DNA from: Flagellimonas allohymeniacidonis
Lineage (GTDB): Bacteria > Bacteroidota > Bacteroidia > Flavobacteriales > Flavobacteriaceae
Reading direction: 5' to 3'
Length of the DNA stretch: 64,000 bases
Assembly: GCF_004296335.1 (NCBI RefSeq)
Contig: NZ_SGIU01000001.1
Span: 1,217,290-1,281,289, forward strand
A program made the translations under genes and the position numbers. Shown one piece after another: positions 8,492-15,996 of this stretch (the stretch's first letter is position 1; each line of letters opens with the position of its first letter). The notes under the pieces were generated by a model that saw nothing but the letters and a program-made list of their open reading frames with translations, was not told where the DNA came from and did no database searches.

Positions 8492-9262
8492 ATGAAGATA
8501 GCAATAGCAGGAAAAGGAGGAGTAGGCAAGACGACGATTAGCGGTACGCTTTGTCGTATTTTAGGAGCCAAGGGGGATCAAGTACTTGCTATTGATGGCG
8601 ATCCCAATCCCAATCTCTCCATTGTTTTGGGAATTGACAAATCTGATGCAGGACCTCCGAACTTAAGCACCGATATCATCGAAAGGGTGGAAACTGAAGA
8701 TGGCAAATGGAAATTTCAAGTAAGAATGCCATTCCAGGAAGTCTTAGAAACCTATGGACAAAAGGCCACCGACAATGTGACCTTGTTAATGGTGGGCAAA
8801 CCTGAAAAGGCCGGTACCGGATGTATGTGTGGTTCCCATACTGTGGTCCGCGAATTGGTAAATGCTGCACTTAGTTCGGAACAAGGTCAGATTATGGTTT
8901 TGGATACGGAGGCATCACTAGAGCATATGAAACGTGGTACTTCAAAGTACGTTGATAAGATATATACGGTGGTAGAACCCTATTACCGATCTCTTGAAGC
9001 GGCTTCAAGGTTTGCTGAGATGGCCCAACAATTGGGTATTGGAAAGGTTGAGGCCATTGCCAATAAAGTACGGACCAAAGAAGACGAAATGGCCATACGC
9101 GAGTACTGCGAAAAAATAAACTTACCCATCGCGATATTTGTTCCTTTTGATGAACAGGTCATGGCTGCTGACCTAAAGGGAAAGTCTATAATAGATTTTG
9201 ATCCAGAGGCGAAAGTTGTAAAAGCCCTGGAAGCACTAAGTGATGCTATTTTGAAGAATTAG
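8492..9262 (+). CDS. CooC-like P-loop ATPase, probable nickel-insertion factor
   Basis: About 256 residues from ATG 8492; an in-frame TTG at 8471 is possible, but the ATG gives the standard MKIAIAGKGGVGKTT start. It has the deviant Walker A GKGGVGKTT, a DGDPNPNL switch segment and a CMCGSH motif (about residues 110-115) like the CxC nickel site at the dimer interface of CooC. CooC loads nickel into carbon monoxide dehydrogenase. No hypA or hypB is present in the window, so this ATPase may do that job for the hydrogenase, an inference from context. Last gene of the plus-strand operon, ending four bases from the convergent operon. Confidence 0.8.
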   Translation: MKIAIAGKGGVGKTTISGTLCRILGAKGDQVLAIDGDPNPNLSIVLGIDKSDAGPPNLSTDIIERVETEDGKWKFQVRMPFQEVLETYGQKATDNVTLLMVGKPEKAGTGCMCGSHTVVRELVNAALSSEQGQIMVLDTEASLEHMKRGTSKYVDKIYTVVEPYYRSLEAASRFAEMAQQLGIGKVEAIANKVRTKEDEMAIREYCEKINLPIAIFVPFDEQVMAADLKGKSIIDFDPEAKVVKALEALSDAILKN

Positions 9263-9266
9263 TCTA

Positions 9267-10250
9267 CTACCGCCCCACAAGTTCTGAGCCATCTCTTCTG
9301 TTGAAGAAACCATCTGGCAGTTCACGGTCTAAATTCACACCTGAATACACATACTCATCCATGACCTTGCCATTGGGCCAATAGCGTGTCCAACGATGGC
9401 TAAATGTAATCCCGTCCACAGTTTTGTGATCCGTCCAATAAATTTCCTCAGGTCTGGTTTCTCCCTTATCGGATTTGTTGTAGTATTCAACTTTGTGTAT
9501 CAATTTATCTTGTGGGTCTACATAAAATCGCCACTTGTCCTTACCTATCTCGGGGTCATAAGAAATATCCAGCAAGGTAGGTTCTTTACCCGAACCTCCC
9601 AGTAAGTTCAACTCAGCAATATTGAAGCCTGTAGACGCTAAACTTGCGTTCACACCCCTGTCCTTTAGTTTAAAGGGCATCGAAAACCTGAAGAAAGCCA
9701 TAGACGAAGCACACTGGGGATCGCAGAATTTAGAATCACACATCATGCCTTCTTCTTTGGCGGCAATCATCGGGTCAACGGTTTGATTATCCTTTGTAGC
9801 CCAGAATCCATAATCGTCCTTGCCAACCACAACTTCGCTATCGTCATCCCCAACAGATTTCACCTGCAACTTTAGCCCTTCCTTTGTTCTCTTAAAATAA
9901 AAGGTTTCCTCAGTAGTTTTTAATAGTTCTCCTGTATCATCATATAAATTATGGGTACGTGTGAACTGTCCTTGTTCAATACCGTTCCATGTGTCAAGAC
10001 CGCCCGCGGCGTCAACAATCTCATCTATAAATTCCTCTCCTGTGGGCTCTCTCAGGAAATTTTCCCATGCATAAAAACCTACCACAACTAGAGCAAGCAA
10101 CAACATCCCTGCTGATAACAATTGCATACGCTTAACGGTGATGGGTTTTACCAAATCCCTGACTTGCATATTAAACCACCACGGAATTTTTTCTTCCGAT
10201 TTTTTCTGTGATTTTTTTGGGCCTTCAGTAGGCTTAATGTCTTGATTCAT
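9267..10250 (-). CDS. Membrane-anchored periplasmic protein, relative of the operon lipoprotein (DUF6503-like)
   Basis: 327 residues: a short charged N-terminus, one transmembrane helix (about 42-62, ending FYAWENF), then a periplasmic beta-rich domain. Motifs AGGLDTWNG, TRTHNLYDDTGELL and SMPFKLKDRG are echoed in the lipoprotein encoded at 10843-11700, so the two are diverged paralogues. The fold is probably like the LolA/LppX lipid-carrier barrel (inference). A cysteine group (CDSKFCDPQC, about 175-184) is unusual for the type and could bind metal or form disulfides. It is the last gene of the hydrogenase structural operon; role in H2 metabolism unknown. Confidence 0.65.
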   Translation of the reverse strand: MNQDIKPTEGPKKSQKKSEEKIPWWFNMQVRDLVKPITVKRMQLLSAGMLLLALVVVGFYAWENFLREPTGEEFIDEIVDAAGGLDTWNGIEQGQFTRTHNLYDDTGELLKTTEETFYFKRTKEGLKLQVKSVGDDDSEVVVGKDDYGFWATKDNQTVDPMIAAKEEGMMCDSKFCDPQCASSMAFFRFSMPFKLKDRGVNASLASTGFNIAELNLLGGSGKEPTLLDISYDPEIGKDKWRFYVDPQDKLIHKVEYYNKSDKGETRPEEIYWTDHKTVDGITFSHRWTRYWPNGKVMDEYVYSGVNLDRELPDGFFNRRDGSELVGR

Positions 10251-10318
10251 AATATGCTATTTACCATTTAAAGATACAAAATTCACTTGTACAATGGAAT
10301 AGTTTCTTGGTCCATTCC

Positions 10319-10837
10319 TTATTCAAAAGTTGCGAGCTTCTTCATGTTCAACCAATTTTGTAACAGACTCATCGCTTTTGGGAGGGCATCTTCGACCACT
10401 TCACTCATACCTACCGCAAAATCATCATGCTCCGCCGCCTCACAACCCAAAATATATACCGCATTGGGCAATACCTTTAGTGCTTTTGCCAACATCAAAG
10501 CCCTTATGGGGTTCGTATAGTGCATATCGGCCAAAAATGTTCTTTTTTCAAAAACAGGCATTTCTTCAATATCCGAAACCTCTTCCATCTCCCTGAAGTA
10601 TATATGGCCCGCTTCTTTTCCCCATGCTACGGCATCCACCAAAATCAAAATATCATAGCCTGCATGTAATTCTTGTACCAAATGTATCCCCCCGATACCT
10701 ACCTCCATAACCATGATATGGTCTAAGTGCGAAACAGAATCCCGAAACTTTTTGGCAAACTCGATACCGAAGGCATCATCCTGCTTTAATTCATTACCAA
10801 CTCCCGCGACAAGGATATTTTTCAAAACATTAGCCAA
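10319..10837 (-). CDS. Hydrogenase maturation protease, HyaD/HycI family (canonical)
   Basis: This endopeptidase family trims the C-terminal peptide from the large subunit once nickel is in place. The 172-residue protein keeps the landmarks: GVGNELKQDDAFGIEF near the N-terminus with the acidic metal ligand, MEVGIGGIHLVQEL where the second ligand position is Glu rather than Asp, VDAVAWG, MHYTNPIRALMLA with the third-ligand histidine, and LGCEAAEHDDFAVGMSE near the end. The target would be the large subunit encoded at 12885-14759. It lies six bases beyond the neighbouring lipoprotein gene. A second, degenerate homologue is encoded at 12344-12904. Confidence 0.9.
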   Translation of the reverse strand: MANVLKNILVAGVGNELKQDDAFGIEFAKKFRDSVSHLDHIMVMEVGIGGIHLVQELHAGYDILILVDAVAWGKEAGHIYFREMEEVSDIEEMPVFEKRTFLADMHYTNPIRALMLAKALKVLPNAVYILGCEAAEHDDFAVGMSEVVEDALPKAMSLLQNWLNMKKLATFE

Positions 10838-10842
10838 CCCAT

Positions 10843-11700
10843 CTAGTTCTTTACTTTAAATAATTCTTCTGGTAATTCTATGTCAAATTGAATCTCGGAA
10901 TTACTATAAACAGTTCTTAAGTATACGGGTTCCCTGTTTTCATTGGAAACATAACTTTTTCTTTCCTTGGTTACCGCTATACCATCAACTTCTATAAAGG
11001 TGTCATAATCGGTATAGGAGTATCCTTTACCATGATCCAAAAAATTGGCCTCAAATTGATAATTGTCTGTATTTAAAAAGTAATGCCATGTATGCATTCC
11101 TCCTGAACTTCCAGCTCCCTTTTCGTAGGTGACCTTAAGATTGTGAACTATTCTATTATTGGACAGTGTGTCAATTCCTTCATATTTCAATAGGGTTCCG
11201 GGAGCCTTTAATTTAAATGGCATACATACCATATATTGTGAACCGAATGAAGAATTCCAGGCCGAATTCACAGCCACCTTATCTTCTTGAATTTCCCCGT
11301 TTACCAGTTTCCAGGCCTGTTTGCCGTTATTGACTATTTCATGTTTGTTACCATCGAGTTCCCAACTCATATAAGCCTTGAAGGAAGGTTTTAGCTGATA
11401 CTTATGTATTTGTGCAACGGTTCGCAATAAAGTTCCGGTGGAATCAAAGCTTTGAATGTTTTTTATGTAGGACATCGTCTTCTTAGCAGACCAATTGCCC
11501 ATCCCTCCAGCGCTACTTATAGCCTCATTGACTAGTTTCTCAGCTTTACTCAATTCTTCCTTGCTAGCTTCTGTTCGTTCTACCGAACTATCTTTTTTAG
11601 AATCACCTTTACATCCCAGGCCTAAAAGGCCAATCAATACAACAAGAAGAAGACTATGTCTTTTCTTGCGTATCGGGAAGGTTGGTATTTTCAAAATCAT
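10843..11700 (-). CDS. DUF6503-like outer-membrane or periplasmic lipoprotein
   Basis: 285 residues with a lipoprotein signal: basic RKKRHS, hydrophobic LLLVVLIGLLG and lipobox LGLGC (Cys about 30), followed by a charged linker. The mature part has AGGMGNWSAKK, a set of beta strands and CMPFKLKAPG, shared with the protein encoded at 9267-10250. The start overlaps the upstream gene by 47 bases; no later Met would keep the signal peptide. Function is unknown. Two related cell-envelope proteins in a hydrogenase operon suggest a shared envelope role, for example carrying a lipid or quinone-like molecule (speculative). Confidence 0.7.
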   Translation of the reverse strand: MILKIPTFPIRKKRHSLLLVVLIGLLGLGCKGDSKKDSSVERTEASKEELSKAEKLVNEAISSAGGMGNWSAKKTMSYIKNIQSFDSTGTLLRTVAQIHKYQLKPSFKAYMSWELDGNKHEIVNNGKQAWKLVNGEIQEDKVAVNSAWNSSFGSQYMVCMPFKLKAPGTLLKYEGIDTLSNNRIVHNLKVTYEKGAGSSGGMHTWHYFLNTDNYQFEANFLDHGKGYSYTDYDTFIEVDGIAVTKERKSYVSNENREPVYLRTVYSNSEIQFDIELPEELFKVKN

Positions 11701-11947
11701 AAAGTTCTAAAAGTGTGTTTATAGTATAGTCTTGTTTTAGGGTATCCTTCAAATCGGGATAACTACGTTCAATGGCCTGCAGCATTCTTGAAAGTGGTTC
11801 CCGGTGCATTAAATCAAAATACTTTAAAATTTCAGCCGTAAGTTCCCTGGTTTCTTCATCAGGAATGTTCCCAGACTGCTTCACAAGTTCTTGCACATAC
11901 TGCATAATCTCCTTAAACTCTACGTTATTGAATAGTACGGGTTTCAT
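11654..11947 (-). CDS. Small helical protein, resembles the helical part of NifU-like hydrogenase accessory proteins
   Basis: I place the start at ATG 11947, two bases after the stop of the upstream gene; the longer open frame reaching 12079 only mirrors that gene. The 97 residues are all-helical, with EFKEIMQYVQELV, LTAEILKYFDLM and a closing TINTLLELYDF. The pattern of a two-helix segment then a final helix ending in a leucine-rich D..I..LL.LYD motif recalls the domain that precedes NifU domains in group 1h hydrogenase operons; that match is from memory and weak. No cysteines are present, so it is not itself an Fe-S scaffold. Confidence 0.55.
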   Translation of the reverse strand: MKPVLFNNVEFKEIMQYVQELVKQSGNIPDEETRELTAEILKYFDLMHREPLSRMLQAIERSYPDLKDTLKQDYTINTLLELYDFENTNLPDTQEKT

Positions 11948-11948
11948 A

Positions 11949-12347
11949 TTAATGGGAGCTGCTAGCACAGTTATGGACACAATTGTCAAGCTTGACACCG
12001 TCTGGACCGTAACAAAATTCACAATCGGGGCCGCATTCTCCATGACCCGCTTTCTGCATACCTTGAAACGCTTCTGCAAACTGGCGACCTCCTTCCTTTT
12101 TGCCCGTTTCGGACAATTTATAGACGGTAGTTCCTTCCCTCTCCAAAGTCACTAAGAGTCCAGCCTCGGTAACTCTATGTAAATGGTGTTCCAAATTTTC
12201 GCGAGATGTATTCAAAAAAGAAAGCATTTGGGTTAGGCCAATCTCCGATCCCATACCTTCACCATGCATCCAATACATGACCTGCAGTATTTCTTCCTTC
12301 CAAAACAAAGAGCGCAAAGCACTATCTTCTATGGATCCATTTTTCAT
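11949..12347 (-). CDS. Winged-helix protein with a C-terminal cysteine cluster
   Basis: 132 residues. The first 80 form a winged helix (GLTQMLSFLNTSRENLEHHL recognition region, then AGLLVTLEREGTTVYKLSETG wing), close to MarR/PadR/ArsR-type regulators. The last 30 residues carry five cysteines, CGPDCEFCYGPDG then NCVHNC, well suited to a metal or Fe-S site. It lies inside the structural operon, overlapping the upstream gene by four bases. A redox- or metal-sensing regulator of the hydrogenase is a reasonable guess; a maturation role is also possible. Confidence 0.7.
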   Translation of the reverse strand: MKNGSIEDSALRSLFWKEEILQVMYWMHGEGMGSEIGLTQMLSFLNTSRENLEHHLHRVTEAGLLVTLEREGTTVYKLSETGKKEGGRQFAEAFQGMQKAGHGECGPDCEFCYGPDGVKLDNCVHNCASSSH

Positions 12348-12904
12348 ACGTTTTCTTCAAATAAAGTATCTCCCCTTAATTTTTTGGTCTCTAAAACTAT
12401 ATAGTTTTCCTGGCTCAGCTTCTCTAAAATACGCAAAATTTCAGGAATTTTTGCCTCAACTTCGGCCGACAGGTACTCCCCTGCCTGTTCCGCTCCAGGC
12501 TCAACATCAACCAAAAAGACCTCTTCGGGCCAAATCTTAAAGTGCTCACCAATGACCAAAAGATTTTCGACGGAGATAACCCCGGTCGCCGCATCGCCAA
12601 CGCAAGCCTGAATTTGTTTTTCAGAAGGTAAATGGCCCAACCACTGATATACTGAGATATCACCGATATTTCTTTCGGGCCTTTCAATGGCCACCAAAAA
12701 AATAACCCGATCAAAAGGTTTTTTTAGTGTTTGAAAATATTGGACAATGGCTATGGGGCCCCAATTCATTTCTTCGACGACAACTGAGCCACCATCTAAA
12801 GTGGATTGTAATTGAGGTAGTAGAATTGGCCCAACCGAATGGTTGCGAAGTAAATGATAACCTACCGTACCAATAAGTACGTTTTTACTCGACCCCACAG
12901 GCAC
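12344..12904 (-). CDS. HyaD-like protein with altered metal-ligand positions
   Basis: 186 residues that align by eye with the hydrogenase maturation protease fold: LIGTVGYHLLRNHSVGPILL in place of GxGNxLxxDDGxG, VEEMNWGPIAIVQYF in place of the DxGxxGxxL segment, and VFLVDVEPGAEQAGEYLS near the C-terminus. At the three places where the family has its metal ligands (Glu/Asp, Asp/Glu, His) this protein appears to have His or Asn, Asn, and Ala or Thr. It may be an inactive chaperone-like relative or use a different site. It overlaps the large-subunit gene by 20 bases, pointing to a dedicated partner. Confidence 0.65.
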   Translation of the reverse strand: MPVGSSKNVLIGTVGYHLLRNHSVGPILLPQLQSTLDGGSVVVEEMNWGPIAIVQYFQTLKKPFDRVIFLVAIERPERNIGDISVYQWLGHLPSEKQIQACVGDAATGVISVENLLVIGEHFKIWPEEVFLVDVEPGAEQAGEYLSAEVEAKIPEILRILEKLSQENYIVLETKKLRGDTLFEENV

Positions 12905-14759
12905 AGGTTGTTACTTCCCGTGTTACCATATGATCGGTGTCCTTGGCCATGATATGTGTGGTACATGGCATACAGGGATCGAAACTCCGTATGGCCCTTA
13001 AAATATCTATTCCTTTATAATCTTCCGGATTGTCAAACTTTTCAAGGATCGGGGTATTGAGCACCGCCTCTTCATAGGGGCCCATTTCGCCCCAGGGGGT
13101 TCTGGGAGCCGCATTTAATGTAGAAGGGGTAATAATCTGATAATTATCAATGACACCGTTCTCAACAATAAGATGGTGGGTTAAAAAACCTCTACCGGCG
13201 CCCCATGCACCAAATCCAATATGTGTTCCTTTTTTAGGAATTTCATAGGGTACGCTCACTTTGGTTTCTCCATTCTTGATTAGATCCATGGCCAACAACC
13301 AGTTCTCCATGGCTACCATTGCTGAGTAAGGAATACAATAGGCCCTTGCCCTATTGCGTTCAAAGGCATTCCAATGTTCAGGAATCTTCCATTCCAGGGT
13401 TTTCTCAGGTAGATAGTGTTTGGGTACATGAATTTTCATGCTCGAGCCCGTATTTTCCAGAAACCTACTTGCTGGGGCTTTTTGGGCCTTGGCAGTCAGA
13501 TACATTCGGGTATATGCCCCGGCTTCCATGGGCATTCTGTCCCAGGTAGGGGCAGTATCCCAACTATAACGGTCTTTCCAGCTTTGCTTTCCAGGTTTCG
13601 GTATGGTTTCCTTGTTCCAAGGATGGTTGGGACTTAAGGGCATTCCATTAGCATCTTCCTTAAAGCGATGTCCATCCCATTTTTCATAATAAGAGTGCTC
13701 CACAAATTCTTCTATCCCGGCATTGAGTTCAGTAAGTTTTGTAGTGACCACTTCTCCATCCACCAACACTCCTGGAGTGGACCATCGTGCCTCTCCCCAT
13801 TTATCACAATTTTCAAAGGAGGCATCATAATGTTCCGGTCTATCCCATACGCCAGTATCCATCATAGTGGCAGGGCGAATACCGCACTTGGCATACTCCG
13901 GGTTGCTTTCCAAAAAGAAATCGAAAACATCATCCCAGATTCCAGTTACTTTTTGGCTGTAGTCAAAAAACTTGATCAATCGACTATAGACTTCATTAAG
14001 TACGGTAATATTGACAGTTACGGAAAGTCCGCCTGGGACGACTGATTGAGGGTGTGGGTATTTACCCCCTATCAACACATAAGCTTCCCGAGCCACCCGT
14101 GTCATGCTTAAGGCCTCCAAGTATAATTTGCCCTTCAAAGGGTTTAAATCTTTCATGATATCCAAAATGGTATCATAGCCGTGGACATCCTTATTCTTGG
14201 CTTTTGTATTCGCCGCCTTATCCAAAAGTTCGGGATTGGTTTCACGAACCAACTCCTCCGAATAATCAGGACCAGCCAATAGGAAAAGATGTAAAGGATG
14301 ATCATACAGGTACTCTATAGCCAGCAGAATATTACGCATGACAATGCCCAATGGTGGTGGCTTAATCCCCAAGGCCATTTCAATGGCCAAGGCAGCCGTT
14401 GTAGCGTGCACGCCACCGCAAACCCCACAGGCCCGACTACTTATATAGGCAGCGTCTCTTGGATCGCGCCCTTTGAGAATAACCTCGTAACCACGAAACA
14501 GCGTAGCCATGGAGTTGGTAGATAATACTTTCCGCTTTTCCAGATCAACCACGCTATGAAAAGCCAAAGCCCCTGCTACCCGAGTCACGGGATCATAGTC
14601 AATATTTCTGATGAATCCGTTGCGTTCCAAGAGCCCTTTTAAAACCTCCTGCTCTTCGCCTAAATCAACTATTTTGTGTTCATAGGGGTCTGCAAGACCC
14701 TCTTTCAGGTAAGCATTTCCTTGTTCATCAAAAGCAATCGGTAAATTTTTAAAGCACAT
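12885..14759 (-). CDS. [NiFe]-hydrogenase large (catalytic) subunit
   Basis: 624 residues. The two nickel-ligand motifs are intact: RACGVCGGVH (Cys111, Cys114, His118) and DPCMPCTTH (Cys596, Cys599, His602). A 22-residue tail follows His602 and would be removed by the maturation protease; it ends unusually in CACGVE. Overall length and motif wording fit the oxygen-tolerant, high-affinity group 1h/1l type rather than classical membrane-bound group 1d, but phylogeny would be needed. The small subunit is encoded upstream, separated by five small membrane-protein genes. Expected role: oxidation of H2, possibly at trace concentrations, with electrons going to the respiratory chain. Confidence 0.95.
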   Translation of the reverse strand: MCFKNLPIAFDEQGNAYLKEGLADPYEHKIVDLGEEQEVLKGLLERNGFIRNIDYDPVTRVAGALAFHSVVDLEKRKVLSTNSMATLFRGYEVILKGRDPRDAAYISSRACGVCGGVHATTAALAIEMALGIKPPPLGIVMRNILLAIEYLYDHPLHLFLLAGPDYSEELVRETNPELLDKAANTKAKNKDVHGYDTILDIMKDLNPLKGKLYLEALSMTRVAREAYVLIGGKYPHPQSVVPGGLSVTVNITVLNEVYSRLIKFFDYSQKVTGIWDDVFDFFLESNPEYAKCGIRPATMMDTGVWDRPEHYDASFENCDKWGEARWSTPGVLVDGEVVTTKLTELNAGIEEFVEHSYYEKWDGHRFKEDANGMPLSPNHPWNKETIPKPGKQSWKDRYSWDTAPTWDRMPMEAGAYTRMYLTAKAQKAPASRFLENTGSSMKIHVPKHYLPEKTLEWKIPEHWNAFERNRARAYCIPYSAMVAMENWLLAMDLIKNGETKVSVPYEIPKKGTHIGFGAWGAGRGFLTHHLIVENGVIDNYQIITPSTLNAAPRTPWGEMGPYEEAVLNTPILEKFDNPEDYKGIDILRAIRSFDPCMPCTTHIMAKDTDHMVTREVTTCACGVE

Positions 14760-14789
14760 AGGCGATATCGTTATTTCAATTTAAATTCT

Positions 14790-15065
14790 TTAGGCCAGTT
14801 TAAGGACTTTGGCAATTGCCACTAAATGAGAATCCACTGAGGACAAACCACCGTGCAATTTTACCAAAGCACCATTGATGACCCCCACCTTTTCTCCTAA
14901 GGGACCGGTATCATCCTGTATTTTCTGTAAACCCCCAGCCAAACCTTCCAAATGAGTACCAGCTCTTCTAAGGGCAACGATGATAAGTACTAAATATACA
15001 ACTAATACAAGCACTAAAAGTGTTACTATTATTACTGTAGCTATAAAAAGAGTTGATGAGTCCAT
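14790..15065 (-). CDS. Small one-helix membrane protein 5 of the hydrogenase operon
   Basis: 91 residues: an N-terminal transmembrane helix (about 6-32, valine/leucine rich), then a roughly 60-residue soluble segment with the pattern GLQKIQDDTGPLGEKV and a helix repeating GLSSVDSHL. The same layout is seen in the four small proteins encoded just upstream, most closely in the one at 15364-15654 (GLRAIETETGHLPVQV). Encoded immediately before the large subunit. No cofactor ligands. Likely a structural or anchoring subunit (inference). Confidence 0.75.
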   Translation of the reverse strand: MDSSTLFIATVIIVTLLVLVLVVYLVLIIVALRRAGTHLEGLAGGLQKIQDDTGPLGEKVGVINGALVKLHGGLSSVDSHLVAIAKVLKLA

Positions 15066-15071
15066 ACTGTC

Positions 15072-15371
15072 TTAGTTAATTTTTTCAGCTCGTGTAGCTA
15101 AAGTGGTTTTTAGGGTATCTGCATTTTCATCAATAGACCCAGCCACATCCAAAATACCAGAAGCAACACCTATGGTATCGTTTAAAGCTTTGATATGTTC
15201 CGTATTGCCTGCCACACCAATACCTGCTTCTTTCATTTCCTTAAAATAACGCTCTATTGACCTTGACGCCAGCCAGGTCCTATGTAACAGGCGTACTACA
15301 TAAGGTAATACGAGTACAGTCACTATCAACAAAATCAACCATAAGATGTTTACTGTATTCATATCAAACAT
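15072..15371 (-). CDS. Small one-helix membrane protein 4 of the hydrogenase operon
   Basis: About 99 residues from the ATG at 15371, which overlaps the previous stop as ATGTTTGA; starts at 15389 or 15362 are also in frame. One transmembrane helix (LWLILLIVTVLVLPYVV), a basic turn (RLLHRTWLASR), then an amphipathic segment with AGNTEHIKALNDTIG and a final helix. It matches the shared plan of the five small proteins between the catalytic subunits. No metal-binding residues are obvious. Confidence 0.72.
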   Translation of the reverse strand: MFDMNTVNILWLILLIVTVLVLPYVVRLLHRTWLASRSIERYFKEMKEAGIGVAGNTEHIKALNDTIGVASGILDVAGSIDENADTLKTTLATRAEKIN

Positions 15372-15654
15372 TTTGCTTAACGGCTGCATTTATTGATTCT
15401 TGAAGTTGATCATCCACAACTTTAAGCCCTTCGGCCACTTCGGTAAGCGAATCGTTCAGCTTGGTGACTTGAACAGGAAGATGTCCCGTCTCGGTTTCGA
15501 TTGCCCTGAGACCCAATCTCAATTTCGCGAGATAACTTTGACCATCTCCTCCAATGCTAGTAAGAAGTTTTATGATTCCGTGCAGGTAGTACACCAAAAC
15601 ATAAACTAAAAGGAGTACGGCCAGAATGGTAGTAATCATTAATATCACGCTCAT
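15364..15654 (-). CDS. Small one-helix membrane protein 3 of the hydrogenase operon
   Basis: 96 residues: transmembrane helix at about 3-26 (ITTILAVLLLVYVLVYYLHG), then GLRAIETETGHLPVQVTKLN and an alpha-helical end DSLTEVAEGLKVVDDQL. The heptad-like spacing of hydrophobic residues suggests oligomerization. It overlaps protein 2 by four bases and protein 4 by eight, so translation is probably coupled. It is the clearest sequence relative of protein 5. Confidence 0.75.
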   Translation of the reverse strand: MSVILMITTILAVLLLVYVLVYYLHGIIKLLTSIGGDGQSYLAKLRLGLRAIETETGHLPVQVTKLNDSLTEVAEGLKVVDDQLQESINAAVKQNV

Positions 15655-15977
15655 ACAATAGAATCTTTAGAGTTTTGCAACATACAATGTGGACATCCCG
15701 GACAACCTTCAATATGTTGGGTAATAGACTTAGAGCCTCCAACAATAGCAACCGCAGATTTCAATATTTTACCAGCTACTTGATTAGTTTTGGTCAAAAA
15801 CAATGGAATATGTATGGTGTTGTTCGCTGTCAATTTTCCCTGAGTCCAAATATCAGCAGCTGTACTGTCAATATCGTTTGCAGTCTTTTTTATCAAATTG
15901 AGCAGAAAGGCTACTACCCCAATAACCACTAGGCCGATTACCAGAGATATTATCCATAATTGTATTCCTGTATCCAT
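15651..15977 (-). CDS. Small membrane protein 2 of the hydrogenase operon, with a CxxCxxC motif
   Basis: 108 residues: a transmembrane helix at about 7-29, then a segment with DSTAADIW and NNTIHIPLFLTKTNQVAGKI, and a C-terminal motif EGCPGCPHCMLQ (Cys about 92, 95, 98). It is the only one of the five small proteins with such a cysteine set. CxxCxxC can hold an Fe-S cluster or zinc; given its place between hydrogenase subunits, a role in electron relay or as a metal-held joint is possible but unproven. Confidence 0.75.
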   Translation of the reverse strand: MDTGIQLWIISLVIGLVVIGVVAFLLNLIKKTANDIDSTAADIWTQGKLTANNTIHIPLFLTKTNQVAGKILKSAVAIVGGSKSITQHIEGCPGCPHCMLQNSKDSIV

Positions 15978-15996
15978 ATAATTTTCAATTAATGCA

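Noticed and set aside
11948..12079. Longer start for the small helical protein gene at 11654-11947
   Set aside because: The extra 44 codons lie wholly inside the winged-helix gene and read as its out-of-frame shadow; the ATG at 11947 follows that gene's stop directly.
11949..12347. HypA-like nickel chaperone
   Set aside because: The cysteine spacing and the winged-helix N-terminus do not match HypA (MHE start, two CxxC pairs).
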